A stretch of DNA of 64,000 bases, taken from contig NZ_AP026803.1 in NCBI RefSeq assembly GCF_033096005.1, positions 186,001-250,000 on the forward strand. The letters are read 5' to 3'. A program made the position numbers and the translations under genes. The stretch comes from Lactobacillus xylocopicola. GTDB taxonomy: Bacteria > Bacillota > Bacilli > Lactobacillales > Lactobacillaceae. Below are positions 42,954 to 50,540 of this stretch, piece after piece; positions within the stretch are counted from its first letter, which is position 1, and each line of letters begins with the position of its first letter. Under the pieces are notes generated by a model. The model searched no databases. It saw only the letters and a list, made by a program, of their open reading frames with translations, and was not told the origin of the DNA.

Positions 42954-44252
42954 ATGAAAATTAGTAAAAAACTCATCCTAGGAGCAGTTGCCGGCACCTT
43001 GGCTCTCGGTGGTGCGATTCCATTAGCAACCACTACCAGTAACACAGTCACTGCTGCCACTACCACTAATAAATTGAAGTTAGCCCACGGTGCCTATGTT
43101 TATAACAAAGCTGGCAAGCCCCTTCGTACTTATCGCGGCAGCACATGGAAGACCCACCTCAAAAAAGGCGCCACCGTTAAATTTACTGGTGCAATCGAAC
43201 CTGCCGAGCGCAACAGCAAACACTTCTTCTTACTCGACGACGACAACTACAACCAGTCTTGGCTTCCTTATAAACAAATAAAGGGGCAATATTACTATGG
43301 CATTGGTGCTGGTGGCTACATTAAAGCCAGCAACGTCAGTCAAATCGCTGGCAAGCCGCTGTATACCTCTGAAGCCACGGTGACAATCAAAGATAATTTT
43401 ACTAACAAGCCGTATGCTGTTGGCATTGGTAAAGATAAAACTACAATTAAGAATGGTAAAACCTTTAAAGTTGACCGTATTACTTCAGTGTCAAGCGATC
43501 CTGAAGATCTCATAGAATATCGGGTTAGTGGGACAACAAATGCTTTTATACTCACAGACAGTGTAAAAACTAAACCACGGCAAAATTTAAAAGTCTATAC
43601 TAAATACACTTATATTTCATTTTTACAAACAGCTGATACTTATGACAATTATGGCTCTAAAAGGGCTACCTCGCTTATTCATTCTACTTTTTTACCAGGG
43701 GATATGTATCCTGTCGAAGAATTGACTTATCTATGGATCCCTAGTGAAAATAAAGCAGAATTGTTTTATTTATTGAAATATTCTTGGGAACCATTTACAC
43801 TCTCTTCACCGGCAAACTACACTGGTAATCCAGGTTATGGCGATGGTCTTGTCTATGTTAAAGCAGACAACACTAAGTATGTATCTGGTTCATTCCTAAA
43901 GCCAGATAATACGCCCGAGCAAGCACAAATTGAAGCAAAAACCGCTACTTCAGCAGATAAGGAGGAATTACAAAAATTAATTAGTCAAGCCAAAAACATT
44001 CCTACTAAAATGCTAGAAGCAGCTACTAACCGTAATTACCATTATAAATATATTTTACAGTTTGCTAAAGATACGATTAAGTCTACTACAGCAAGCATTT
44101 CTGCAGTAAAAAAAGTTGTCTTTCTATTAGATCAGGCACAAAATGATGTCATTAACAAAACAAAAGAGCAAGATGAAATTGATAACATATTAGACGGAAC
44201 CACGCCGTACATCAATACAACCCCTGGCTTTTATACCAAAAATAGAAAATAG
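42954..44252 (+). CDS. Secreted SLAP/surface-layer-associated type protein
   Basis: 432 residues. Signal peptide (KKLILGAVAGTLALGGAIPLATTTSNTVTAA), then KLAHGAYVYNKAGKPLRTYRGSTW, GQYYYGIGAGGYIKASNV and repeats of the kind KPLYTSEATVTIKDNFTNKPY, which match SLAP-domain style repeats of the acidophilus group. A helical Lys/Glu-rich region at ~330-415 follows. Expected at the cell surface by non-covalent wall binding. Lies immediately upstream of the helveticin-like gene but has its own terminator. Confidence 0.78.
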   Translation: MKISKKLILGAVAGTLALGGAIPLATTTSNTVTAATTTNKLKLAHGAYVYNKAGKPLRTYRGSTWKTHLKKGATVKFTGAIEPAERNSKHFFLLDDDNYNQSWLPYKQIKGQYYYGIGAGGYIKASNVSQIAGKPLYTSEATVTIKDNFTNKPYAVGIGKDKTTIKNGKTFKVDRITSVSSDPEDLIEYRVSGTTNAFILTDSVKTKPRQNLKVYTKYTYISFLQTADTYDNYGSKRATSLIHSTFLPGDMYPVEELTYLWIPSENKAELFYLLKYSWEPFTLSSPANYTGNPGYGDGLVYVKADNTKYVSGSFLKPDNTPEQAQIEAKTATSADKEELQKLISQAKNIPTKMLEAATNRNYHYKYILQFAKDTIKSTTASISAVKKVVFLLDQAQNDVINKTKEQDEIDNILDGTTPYINTTPGFYTKNRK

Positions 44253-44265
44253 ATTTATGTTAGGC

Positions 44266-44300
44266 AATAAAACAGAAGAAAAGTCTTCTGTTTTATTTTT
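44266..44300 (+). terminator. Terminator after the SLAP-like gene
   Basis: AATAAAACAGAAGA with TCTTCTGTTTTATT (14-bp stem), then TTTT. Confidence 0.88.
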
Positions 44301-44413
44301 ATATTTTTCCGAACATTTGTTTGACTTTATGGAACCTGTGTCATAAAATGTTTATGATCTCGAGATTAAATTAACTTGTTTTAAAAATTATTTTTATTTG
44401 AAAGGAAATCAAA

Positions 44414-45388
44414 ATGAATACAAAATCAAATGCTTCAGTTAGCTTAATGTATACACTAGATGAACATAATAACGGACTTTATCAAAGAGTTGTCCAAAAA
44501 GGTAACGTAACTAAAAGTAATTGCTATGCTTTACAGTTATATAAGGGAGGAACTTATGTATTTAAAGCCTCCTTGCAAAGCGACATGAACTTCAATAAGA
44601 ACACCGTTTTAACATTAACTGGTATTGCTGGTGGTCATACTCAAACCTTTGAATATGCTGGACAAAAAAATTCTTGGTTTGTTGGTACTAAGGGGAAAAA
44701 ATCAACTGCAGATAATGAAAAACGCTTCTGGGCTTCACAAATAGCTCGAGTACAAATTCCAGATAAAACGACACATACAACTAATATCAATCTGCCACGT
44801 CTTTCTTACTTGAATCGTGCAGGTATTGGGAAAAAGATTGATGCTTCTGGGAACTTTACGGAAGAAACTTTCACTGGTAAAGATTTATTCCGATCAGAAG
44901 CTGCTGTCTCACCTGATTACACCAAATTTTTATTAGCAACTATTGATACTACAGGGAATGGTTATTTCTTCTTGTACAATTTAGCTACTATTAATCGTGA
45001 ATTAAATCAGGCTGGAAATTCCGATGTTAATATTGGTAATATTTCTTGTTTAGGTTACTTTGCTATTCCTAATATTACAAATAGATATTCTGGTATTGGC
45101 TCAATCCAAGGGTATGACTTAGATGATCGAAACAATATCTATATTTCTAGTCAAAAATCAGGCGAATCTGAACGAAATATTTATAAGATCCCTTGGGGAA
45201 AAATTAAAAAGGAAGCTTGAGATCAGATAGCACTAAATAATGAAAACGCGTTAGATACACCAGGATATTACACTGAACTAGAAAGCGTTCAAGTAATTAG
45301 TGAAAATAATCTTTACCTAACTGTTTCTTATCATAGAAATTCAGATGATGTAACAACACGTAATCATATTTTTGAAGTTTCTTGGTGA
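44414..45388 (+). pseudogene. Helveticin J-like class III bacteriocin gene with in-frame TGA
   Basis: Opens at 44414 (AAAGGAAA site) and reads 268 residues to TGA at 45218, then continues in the same frame for 56 codons to TGA at 45386. Helveticin J family landmarks before the stop: VVQKGNV, YALQLYKGGTY, GGHTQTFEYAG, NLPRLSYLNRAG, AAVSPDYTKFLLAT, IQGYDLDDRNNIYISSQ; after it: LDTPGYYTELESVQVISENNLYLTVSYH and final EVSW. The TGA could come from TGG (Trp) by one change. No signal peptide, as in helveticin J. A truncated 268-residue product is the expected outcome. Confidence 0.85.
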
Positions 45389-45507
45389 AACGAATAGACC
45401 AATCGAACTTAACATAATGCAGTTTAAGCGAAGTAGGTTTAATACTTAGAGCCACAAGGCTCAATTTGGCAATAAATAATTGTTTGTGAATTTTAACCCG
45501 TATAGCA

Positions 45508-45542
45508 AAAGGGAAGACTGAATTAATAGTCTTCCTTTTTTT
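45508..45542 (+). terminator. Terminator downstream of the helveticin-like gene
   Basis: GGAAGACT with AGTCTTCC (45512-45519, 45528-45535), extended by A/T pairs, T7. Confidence 0.85.
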
Positions 45543-45680
45543 GCTTACTAGCCAATTTCACAATTAGTACAAATTTTTCTGACATTTTAATGGTTGTAGT
45601 ATGGGATATCTTGATGAAACTTTGATAAATTGAGTTTCCTACCCATACGACTATTATTGAATAATTTCCTCCTTTAAGTA

Positions 45681-45709
45681 TTGACGATTAAGTAAATCAG
45701 GACTATTCT
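45681..45709 (+). promoter_or_regulatory. Promoter of the riboflavin operon
   Basis: TTGACG (45681-45686), 17-nt spacer, TATTCT (45704-45709), about 20 nt before the FMN riboswitch. Confidence 0.75.
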
Positions 45710-45729
45710 TGATTTAATTGAATACGGTT

Positions 45730-45856
45730 TCTTCGGGGCAGGGTGCAATTCCCTACCGACGGTGACAACGAGTGCGTTGAAGTCCGTGACCCGCGTTAAG
45801 CGGTGGAACTAGTGCAAGTCTAGTACCGACAGTTAAAGTCTGGATGGGAGAAGAAC
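45730..45856 (+). promoter_or_regulatory. FMN riboswitch (RFN element)
   Basis: All conserved blocks in order: TCTTCGGGGCAGGGTG, CCCTACCGACGGTGA, AGTCCGTGACCCG, GCGGTGGA, AGTCTAGTACCGACAG and GGATGGGAGAAG. Followed after ~70 nt by a terminator hairpin directly before ribD. FMN binding is expected to favour that terminator and switch the rib operon off. Confidence 0.96.
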
Positions 45857-45925
45857 AAATAACAACTAATATTTGACTCGCGCTAGAGCAGACTGAGCTG
45901 AAATCATATTTAGTTAATAAAAAAG

Positions 45926-45956
45926 CGCCCCGTTGATTAACTTCAACGGGGTTTTT
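45926..45956 (+). terminator. Riboswitch-controlled terminator before ribD
   Basis: CCCCGTTGA (45928-45936) with TCAACGGGG (45943-45951), then TTTTT; it ends about 22 nt before the ribD start. Confidence 0.9.
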
Positions 45957-45978
45957 CTATGCTTAGGAAGTGAAAAAA

Positions 45979-47025
45979 TTGCAAGATAAAGATTATATGC
46001 GGATGGCTGTCAAAGAAGCAGTGAAGGCGCAAGGCATGACCTGGACCAACCCCTTGGTGGGAGCCGTGATTGTCAAAGACGGTCAGGTGCTGGCCACCGG
46101 CTACCACCACCAGTACGGGCGTGAACACGCGGAAGTTAATGCGCTGTTGCATTTGACGAAGTTTGAAGAAGCGCGTGGCGCAACGCTCTATGTTACGTTG
46201 GAGCCGTGCAGCCACTACGGCAAGCAGCCGCCTTGCTGTAAGAAGGTGGCTGCAGCCGGCATCAAGCGGGTCATTATAGGTCAGGTTGATCCCCACGAAG
46301 TTGTAGGCGGTAAGGGAATTAAATATCTCAATGAACATAACGTGGAAACGGAAGTAATCGGTGGCACGGAGTACTTGAATGAGGCGTATAACTTCTTTTA
46401 CCGTCAGCAACGGCCACTGGTCACCATGAAATATGCAATGTCGCTTGACGGCAAGCTCAATGAGGCTGGGAACAAGCGCACAATGTTGACGGGTGAGGCG
46501 GCACAAGATGACGTGCAGCAGTTGCGCCTGCGTAATCAGGCTATCTTGGTAGGTGCAAACACGGTGCGCGTGGACGATCCGCTGCTGACGGTCAGGATTA
46601 GGCCCCTGCCGCAACTGCCAATCAGGATTGTGTTAACACGTGATGCCAACCGACTTGATTTGACTAAAAAAATATTCAAGACGCCTGGCCCTATCTGGCT
46701 ATTGAGTCAAACCGAACTAACGGAACGGCACGAAGAAAACGTGCGCTGTTTTACCGCTGAAAAATGGACGCCAGCGAAAATTGTGCAATTGTTGACCGAT
46801 CACAACCTGCAGTCGTTACTGGTAGAGGGTGGTAGCAATGTGCAGGCCCAGTTTATTGCAGCCGCCTTGGCTGATGAGGTGGTTGCTTACATTGCACCGA
46901 CACTGCTTGGTGGGTCAGCACTGCCCGTAGCAATGGGCCAGGAAGCATCACAGAAGGTGCATTACCAAGTATGTGATGTCCAAACTTTGGGTCCAGACGT
47001 GCGCCTTCGCGCAAGGAGAGAATAA
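45979..47025 (+). CDS. ribD: Bifunctional diaminohydroxyphosphoribosylaminopyrimidine deaminase / 5-amino-6-(5-phosphoribosylamino)uracil reductase
   Basis: 348 residues if started at TTG 45979 (8 nt after AGGAAG); GTG 45970 overlaps that site and is the alternative. Deaminase domain: GREHAEVNAL and EPCSHYGKQPPC zinc ligands (His/Cys, residues ~50-85). Reductase domain from ~145: KYAMSLDGKLN, GANTVRVDDPLLTVR, LLVEGGSNVQAQF. Catalyses steps 2 and 3 of riboflavin synthesis. First gene behind the FMN riboswitch. Confidence 0.93.
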   Translation: MQDKDYMRMAVKEAVKAQGMTWTNPLVGAVIVKDGQVLATGYHHQYGREHAEVNALLHLTKFEEARGATLYVTLEPCSHYGKQPPCCKKVAAAGIKRVIIGQVDPHEVVGGKGIKYLNEHNVETEVIGGTEYLNEAYNFFYRQQRPLVTMKYAMSLDGKLNEAGNKRTMLTGEAAQDDVQQLRLRNQAILVGANTVRVDDPLLTVRIRPLPQLPIRIVLTRDANRLDLTKKIFKTPGPIWLLSQTELTERHEENVRCFTAEKWTPAKIVQLLTDHNLQSLLVEGGSNVQAQFIAAALADEVVAYIAPTLLGGSALPVAMGQEASQKVHYQVCDVQTLGPDVRLRARRE

Positions 47026-47646
47026 ATGTTTACAGGAATTATTCAGACAACAGGTAGAATTACGCGTTTAGACGTTACTGACCAGCATGCGCGCTTAGGT
47101 GTTAGCGCTCCCAAGCTAGTTGAAAGTAGCTTGCCGCTTGGGGCCAGCATTGCCGTCAACGGTATTTGCTTAACGGTAACTGATTGGCGAGAAAGTGACT
47201 TCACGGTTGACGTAATGCCGGAGACAATGAGGCGAACTAACCTGGGTAGGTTGGCTCGCGGCAGCCTAGTTAATTTAGAACCGTCACTTGCATTAGACAG
47301 CAAACTGGACGGTCATATTGTTGCTGGACACGTTGATACTACAGCGGAATTAATTGACCGGGTGGAGAATGAAAATGCGGTTGAACTGGGCTTTCGGGTG
47401 CCCCATAAGTATGATCCCTATATTGTTGAAAAGGGGTCAATTGCAATCGACGGTATCAGCTTGACGGTCACAATGGCCCAGCAAGACGCATTTGGTGTCA
47501 GCCTAATTCCCTTTACAGTTGCCAACACAACGCTGGCCCATTATGGTTTAGGTGATTTAGTTAACATCGAAGTCGACATGCTTGGCCGCTATGCAGTCAA
47601 GCAGATTCAGGCGTGGAAAAAAAGAGTTTTAACGGAGAAAAGATAA
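47026..47646 (+). CDS. ribE: Riboflavin synthase alpha subunit
   Basis: 206 residues. MFTGIIQTTG start and two internally repeated lumazine-binding barrels, each with a GHVDTT/(G)H-type and NGICLTV/DGISLTV motif (residues ~40-50 and ~140-150). Dismutates two 6,7-dimethyl-8-ribityllumazines into riboflavin and its pyrimidine precursor. Starts at the base after the ribD stop (gene order ribD-ribE-ribBA-ribH as in Bacillus ribGBAH). Confidence 0.95.
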   Translation: MFTGIIQTTGRITRLDVTDQHARLGVSAPKLVESSLPLGASIAVNGICLTVTDWRESDFTVDVMPETMRRTNLGRLARGSLVNLEPSLALDSKLDGHIVAGHVDTTAELIDRVENENAVELGFRVPHKYDPYIVEKGSIAIDGISLTVTMAQQDAFGVSLIPFTVANTTLAHYGLGDLVNIEVDMLGRYAVKQIQAWKKRVLTEKR

Positions 47647-48872
47647 TGAGCGATCAATTAAACGAAAAAATGACCAAAATTTTAGACCACATGCGGGCAG
47701 GCGGTCTGATAATCGTAGCGGATTCACCCCAACGTGAGTCTGAAGGTGACATGATTGGCCTGGCTGAAAAGGTGACGCCGGAGACAGTCAACATGATGAT
47801 TTCTAAGGCGCGCGGCCTGCTCTGCGTACCGATGAGCAAGGACTATGCCGATCGCATGCAGCTAGCGCCGATTGAAACGGGATCAAACGACACCTTTGGT
47901 ACCGCCTTTACCCTGAGTGTGGATGCGACAGAAACGACTACCGGCATTTCAGCCTTTGACCGAGCCAAGACGATTAAGAAGCTGGCCGACCCGAGTAGCA
48001 AGTGGGATGACTTTTACCATCCTGGTCACGTCTTTCCCTTGGTCGCAAAGGAGGGCGGCGTTTTGGAGCGGACCGGTCACACCGAGGCCTCACTAGATTT
48101 GGCCCGCCTGGCCGGTGTTGCACCGGTTGGCTTTATTTGCGAATGCATCAAAAAAGATGGCACGATGGCGCGGCGCAAGGACTTAAAAGCCTTGGCCGAA
48201 GGGCTAGGAATTCCCTACCTGACGATTGAGGAATTGATTGAATACCGCAAGGGTCAGGAGAACAAGGACCTGGACATCGAGGCTTTTGCCCAAGTTGATT
48301 TTCCAACCAAGTACGGACACTTCATGCTTGAGGGCTTCCGCGACAAAAAGCATCCGGATAAAGAACCAACCCTGCTTATCAGCAAGGGGAAGGTCAAGCC
48401 GGGTGAACCACTGTTGCTCCGCCTGCACAGTGAATGTCTGACGGGTGATGTTTTTAGCTCTAAACGCTGCGATTGTGGTGCCCAGCTGGCTGAAGCTTTG
48501 ACTAAGATAGAAGCTAATGGGTCGGGGGCTGTTCTGTACCTGCGCCAAGAGGGCCGCGGCATTGGCTTGGAAAACAAGTTGCGCGCCTACCAACTGCAGG
48601 ATGAAGGAATGAACACGGTCGAGGCTAACCAGCATCTAGGTCTACCGGTGGATGCGCGCCGCTATAACATTGCGGCGGAAATCTTGCGCCAAAAAGGCAT
48701 AAGCGAAATTGAACTAATGACTAACAATCCGGACAAGGTTGACCAGCTGGAAGGCTACGGCATCAAGGTCGTCAAGCGTCTGCCAGTTGAAGTGGGCCTA
48801 ACGGCAGAAAATAAACGGTACTTGACAACTAAGAAGCATGAAATGAATCATATTTTGAATGAGGTGGACTAA
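47646..48872 (+). CDS. ribBA: Bifunctional 3,4-dihydroxy-2-butanone-4-phosphate synthase / GTP cyclohydrolase II
   Basis: 408 residues from the ATG at 47646, sharing one base with the ribE stop. DHBP synthase domain: ESEGDMIG acidic loop, RTGHTEASLDLARLAG. GTP cyclohydrolase II domain from ~205: HSECLTGDVFSSKRCDCGAQL zinc site and RQEGRGIGLENKLRAYQLQD. Supplies both starting compounds for riboflavin, so the operon is complete apart from the dedicated phosphatase. Confidence 0.96.
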   Translation: MSDQLNEKMTKILDHMRAGGLIIVADSPQRESEGDMIGLAEKVTPETVNMMISKARGLLCVPMSKDYADRMQLAPIETGSNDTFGTAFTLSVDATETTTGISAFDRAKTIKKLADPSSKWDDFYHPGHVFPLVAKEGGVLERTGHTEASLDLARLAGVAPVGFICECIKKDGTMARRKDLKALAEGLGIPYLTIEELIEYRKGQENKDLDIEAFAQVDFPTKYGHFMLEGFRDKKHPDKEPTLLISKGKVKPGEPLLLRLHSECLTGDVFSSKRCDCGAQLAEALTKIEANGSGAVLYLRQEGRGIGLENKLRAYQLQDEGMNTVEANQHLGLPVDARRYNIAAEILRQKGISEIELMTNNPDKVDQLEGYGIKVVKRLPVEVGLTAENKRYLTTKKHEMNHILNEVD

Positions 48873-48873
48873 A

Positions 48874-49347
48874 ATGAAGGAAATTACGGGTAATATTACT
48901 GTTGGTCAGGACAAGCGCATCGGCATCGTCTGTGCCCAGTTTAACGGTGTTGTAACCGACCGTTTACTAACTGGGGCAATCGCCCAATTGCAGAAGTCGG
49001 GTGTACAAGATGAAAACATTGTGGTCGTTCATGTACCGGGGGCCTTTGAAGTGGCTCGTGCTGCTAACTGCCTGGCCAACAGTGGTAAGGTCGACGGGGT
49101 CATCGCGCTGGGTGCGGTAATCCGCGGAGAGACCGCCCACTTTACCTATGTGTGTGAGGGGGCCACGGCACAAATCGCTGAGGCGTCTGCCAATGGTCCA
49201 GTTCCTGTGATGTTTGGGGTGCTTATGACTGACACGGTGGCCCAGGCAACGGACCGGGCCGGTGGCAAGTCAGGCAACAAGGGTGCAGAGTGCGCCACCG
49301 ATGTCTTAGAGGTTCTGAGTATCGAAGAGCAAATTGACCAACTATAA
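48874..49347 (+). CDS. ribH: 6,7-dimethyl-8-ribityllumazine synthase
   Basis: 157 residues from the ATG at 48874, preceded by GAGGTG. Motifs VPGAFEVARAAN, IALGAVIRGETAHF (catalytic His ~88) and GVLMTDTVAQATDRAGGKSGNKG phosphate-binding region. Condenses the ribitylaminouracil with dihydroxybutanone phosphate. Last rib gene; terminator follows. Confidence 0.96.
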   Translation: MKEITGNITVGQDKRIGIVCAQFNGVVTDRLLTGAIAQLQKSGVQDENIVVVHVPGAFEVARAANCLANSGKVDGVIALGAVIRGETAHFTYVCEGATAQIAEASANGPVPVMFGVLMTDTVAQATDRAGGKSGNKGAECATDVLEVLSIEEQIDQL

Positions 49348-49396
49348 GAATAAATGAGTGCATCGTGCTGGTGCTACGCCATTGGTACCGGCATAC

Positions 49397-49436
49397 AAAA
49401 CAGGACATTTCTTTAAAGAGGAATGTCCTGTTTTTG
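49397..49436 (+). terminator. Terminator of the riboflavin operon
   Basis: AAAACAGGACATT (49397-49409) with AATGTCCTGTTTTT (49422-49435). Confidence 0.9.
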
Positions 49437-49538
49437 GTTATTTTGTTGGGGTGAAAATGAGCTAGTAAAATGATTAGTTAACTTTTATAATTTGCTTGAT
49501 AGAGTAATTTTTTTGGTAAAGCAAATGGGAGTAAAGAA

Positions 49539-50252
49539 ATGATTGAAATTAACGGCTTGCATGGCGTTCCCCAGATTTCTGAACCAGGTTATTTACCCAA
49601 AATACTGGTAGAAACGATAAAAAAAGAGAACTTTACAATTGCAGAAGGGGATGTCCTTTGTGTTGCTTCTAAGCTATGTTCGATTGCCGAAGGCAATGTA
49701 ATTGAGCTGGGTCAGGTAAGACCGTCTGTGCTAGCACAGAAAATTCATGCTCAAATTCCGCGTAAAGATGCCCGATTAATCCAAGTGGTTATTGATCAAA
49801 CAGGTGATCCAACTGGCAACAGCCTTGAAATAGCTGATAATTATCTTGGTGCATGGCTGTCCAGTGGCCTGTTTCTAACCAGTGGCGGGGTCGACAAGGG
49901 TCAGGGTGATACCGTAATTACTTTGCCGCAGGATTGTGATCGATCGGCACGGGAAATTCGTGCTGCAATTTTTGCTGAATTGGGCATCAGGACGAGTGTC
50001 ATTATTACGGATAGTGATGGCCGTGTTGATAAAAAGGGTGCAACTCAGGTCGCAATTGGCCTTAGCGGACTTAGTGGTTTGCGGGTCAACGAGCATACAC
50101 ATACGTCTGAGACCCTGTGTGATCTGCTGGCAGCCGCTGCGGGTCTGGTAATGGGTCAGCGCGGTGTCAACATTCCATTAGTCTGCATTCATGGTTTGGA
50201 CTATGAGAAGTCACTTGAGTGCGGAATCGGGGATGTGGTGAATGGAAGGTAG
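49539..50252 (+). CDS. CofE-like coenzyme F420-0:L-glutamate ligase family protein
   Basis: 237 residues. GDVLCVASKLCSIAEG (CofE: VVAQKIVSKAEG), FLTSGGVDKGQGD in place of SNAGVDxSN, and VIITDSDGRVDKKGATQVAIGLSG in place of the IxDTxGRxxRxGxxxVAIG motif, in the right order. CofE adds glutamate to F420-0. Lactobacilli are not known to make F420 and no other F420 gene is visible, so it may act on another substrate. It sits just behind the riboflavin operon, whose ribitylaminouracil intermediate is also the F420 precursor. Own transcription unit. Confidence 0.75.
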   Translation: MIEINGLHGVPQISEPGYLPKILVETIKKENFTIAEGDVLCVASKLCSIAEGNVIELGQVRPSVLAQKIHAQIPRKDARLIQVVIDQTGDPTGNSLEIADNYLGAWLSSGLFLTSGGVDKGQGDTVITLPQDCDRSAREIRAAIFAELGIRTSVIITDSDGRVDKKGATQVAIGLSGLSGLRVNEHTHTSETLCDLLAAAAGLVMGQRGVNIPLVCIHGLDYEKSLECGIGDVVNGR

Positions 50253-50352
50253 TTATTTTTAGAGGGAGGATAAATAAAATAATTAGCGAAAAAATAATAT
50301 ATCCTATATTCATTTCAAATTTTTTGAAAATCTCTTAATTACAACACTTGCA

Positions 50353-50394
50353 AAAAATGACACTAGACAATATATCGTCTAGTGTCATTTTTAT
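50353..50394 (+). terminator. Terminator after the CofE-like gene
   Basis: Perfect 16-bp stem AAAAATGACACTAGAC/GTCTAGTGTCATTTTT with an 8-nt loop. Confidence 0.92.
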
Positions 50395-50434
50395 TTATTA
50401 TTGATTTTTTGCTGTCAAAAGTTTTGCAAATTCA

Positions 50435-50459
50435 TTTTGGCAGTTATGGTTTGCCAAAA
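50435..50459 (+). promoter_or_regulatory. Inverted repeat upstream of mtlA, candidate MtlR operator
   Basis: TTTTGGCA-N9-TGCCAAAA, perfect 8-bp arms. The right arm overlaps a TTGCCA that could be the -35 box, with TATGTT (50472-50477) as a -10; MtlR activators in Bacilli bind such TTG.CA/TG.CAA repeats at -35. Confidence 0.6.
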
Positions 50460-50476
50460 AGGCAACTAGATTATGT

Positions 50477-50490
50477 TGTAAGCGCATACT
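50477..50490 (+). promoter_or_regulatory. Candidate cre (CcpA) site of the mannitol operon
   Basis: TGTAAGCGCATACT matches TGWAANCGNTNNCA at all but two positions and lies just downstream of the putative mtl promoter. Confidence 0.5.
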
Positions 50491-50540
50491 AATACCCATA
50501 AAATAAAAATATGAACGAAGTTTGATAGGAGGAGATAGAA

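Noticed and set aside
45218-45220. Selenocysteine or programmed readthrough at the helveticin-like TGA
   Set aside because: No selenocysteine machinery or SECIS-like hairpin is evident and the family has Trp/polar residues there; a point mutation is simpler.
45943-46614. 223-codon antisense frame over ribD
   Set aside because: It is the mirror of the well-conserved ribD frame, contains the riboswitch terminator, and has no family motif or ribosome site.
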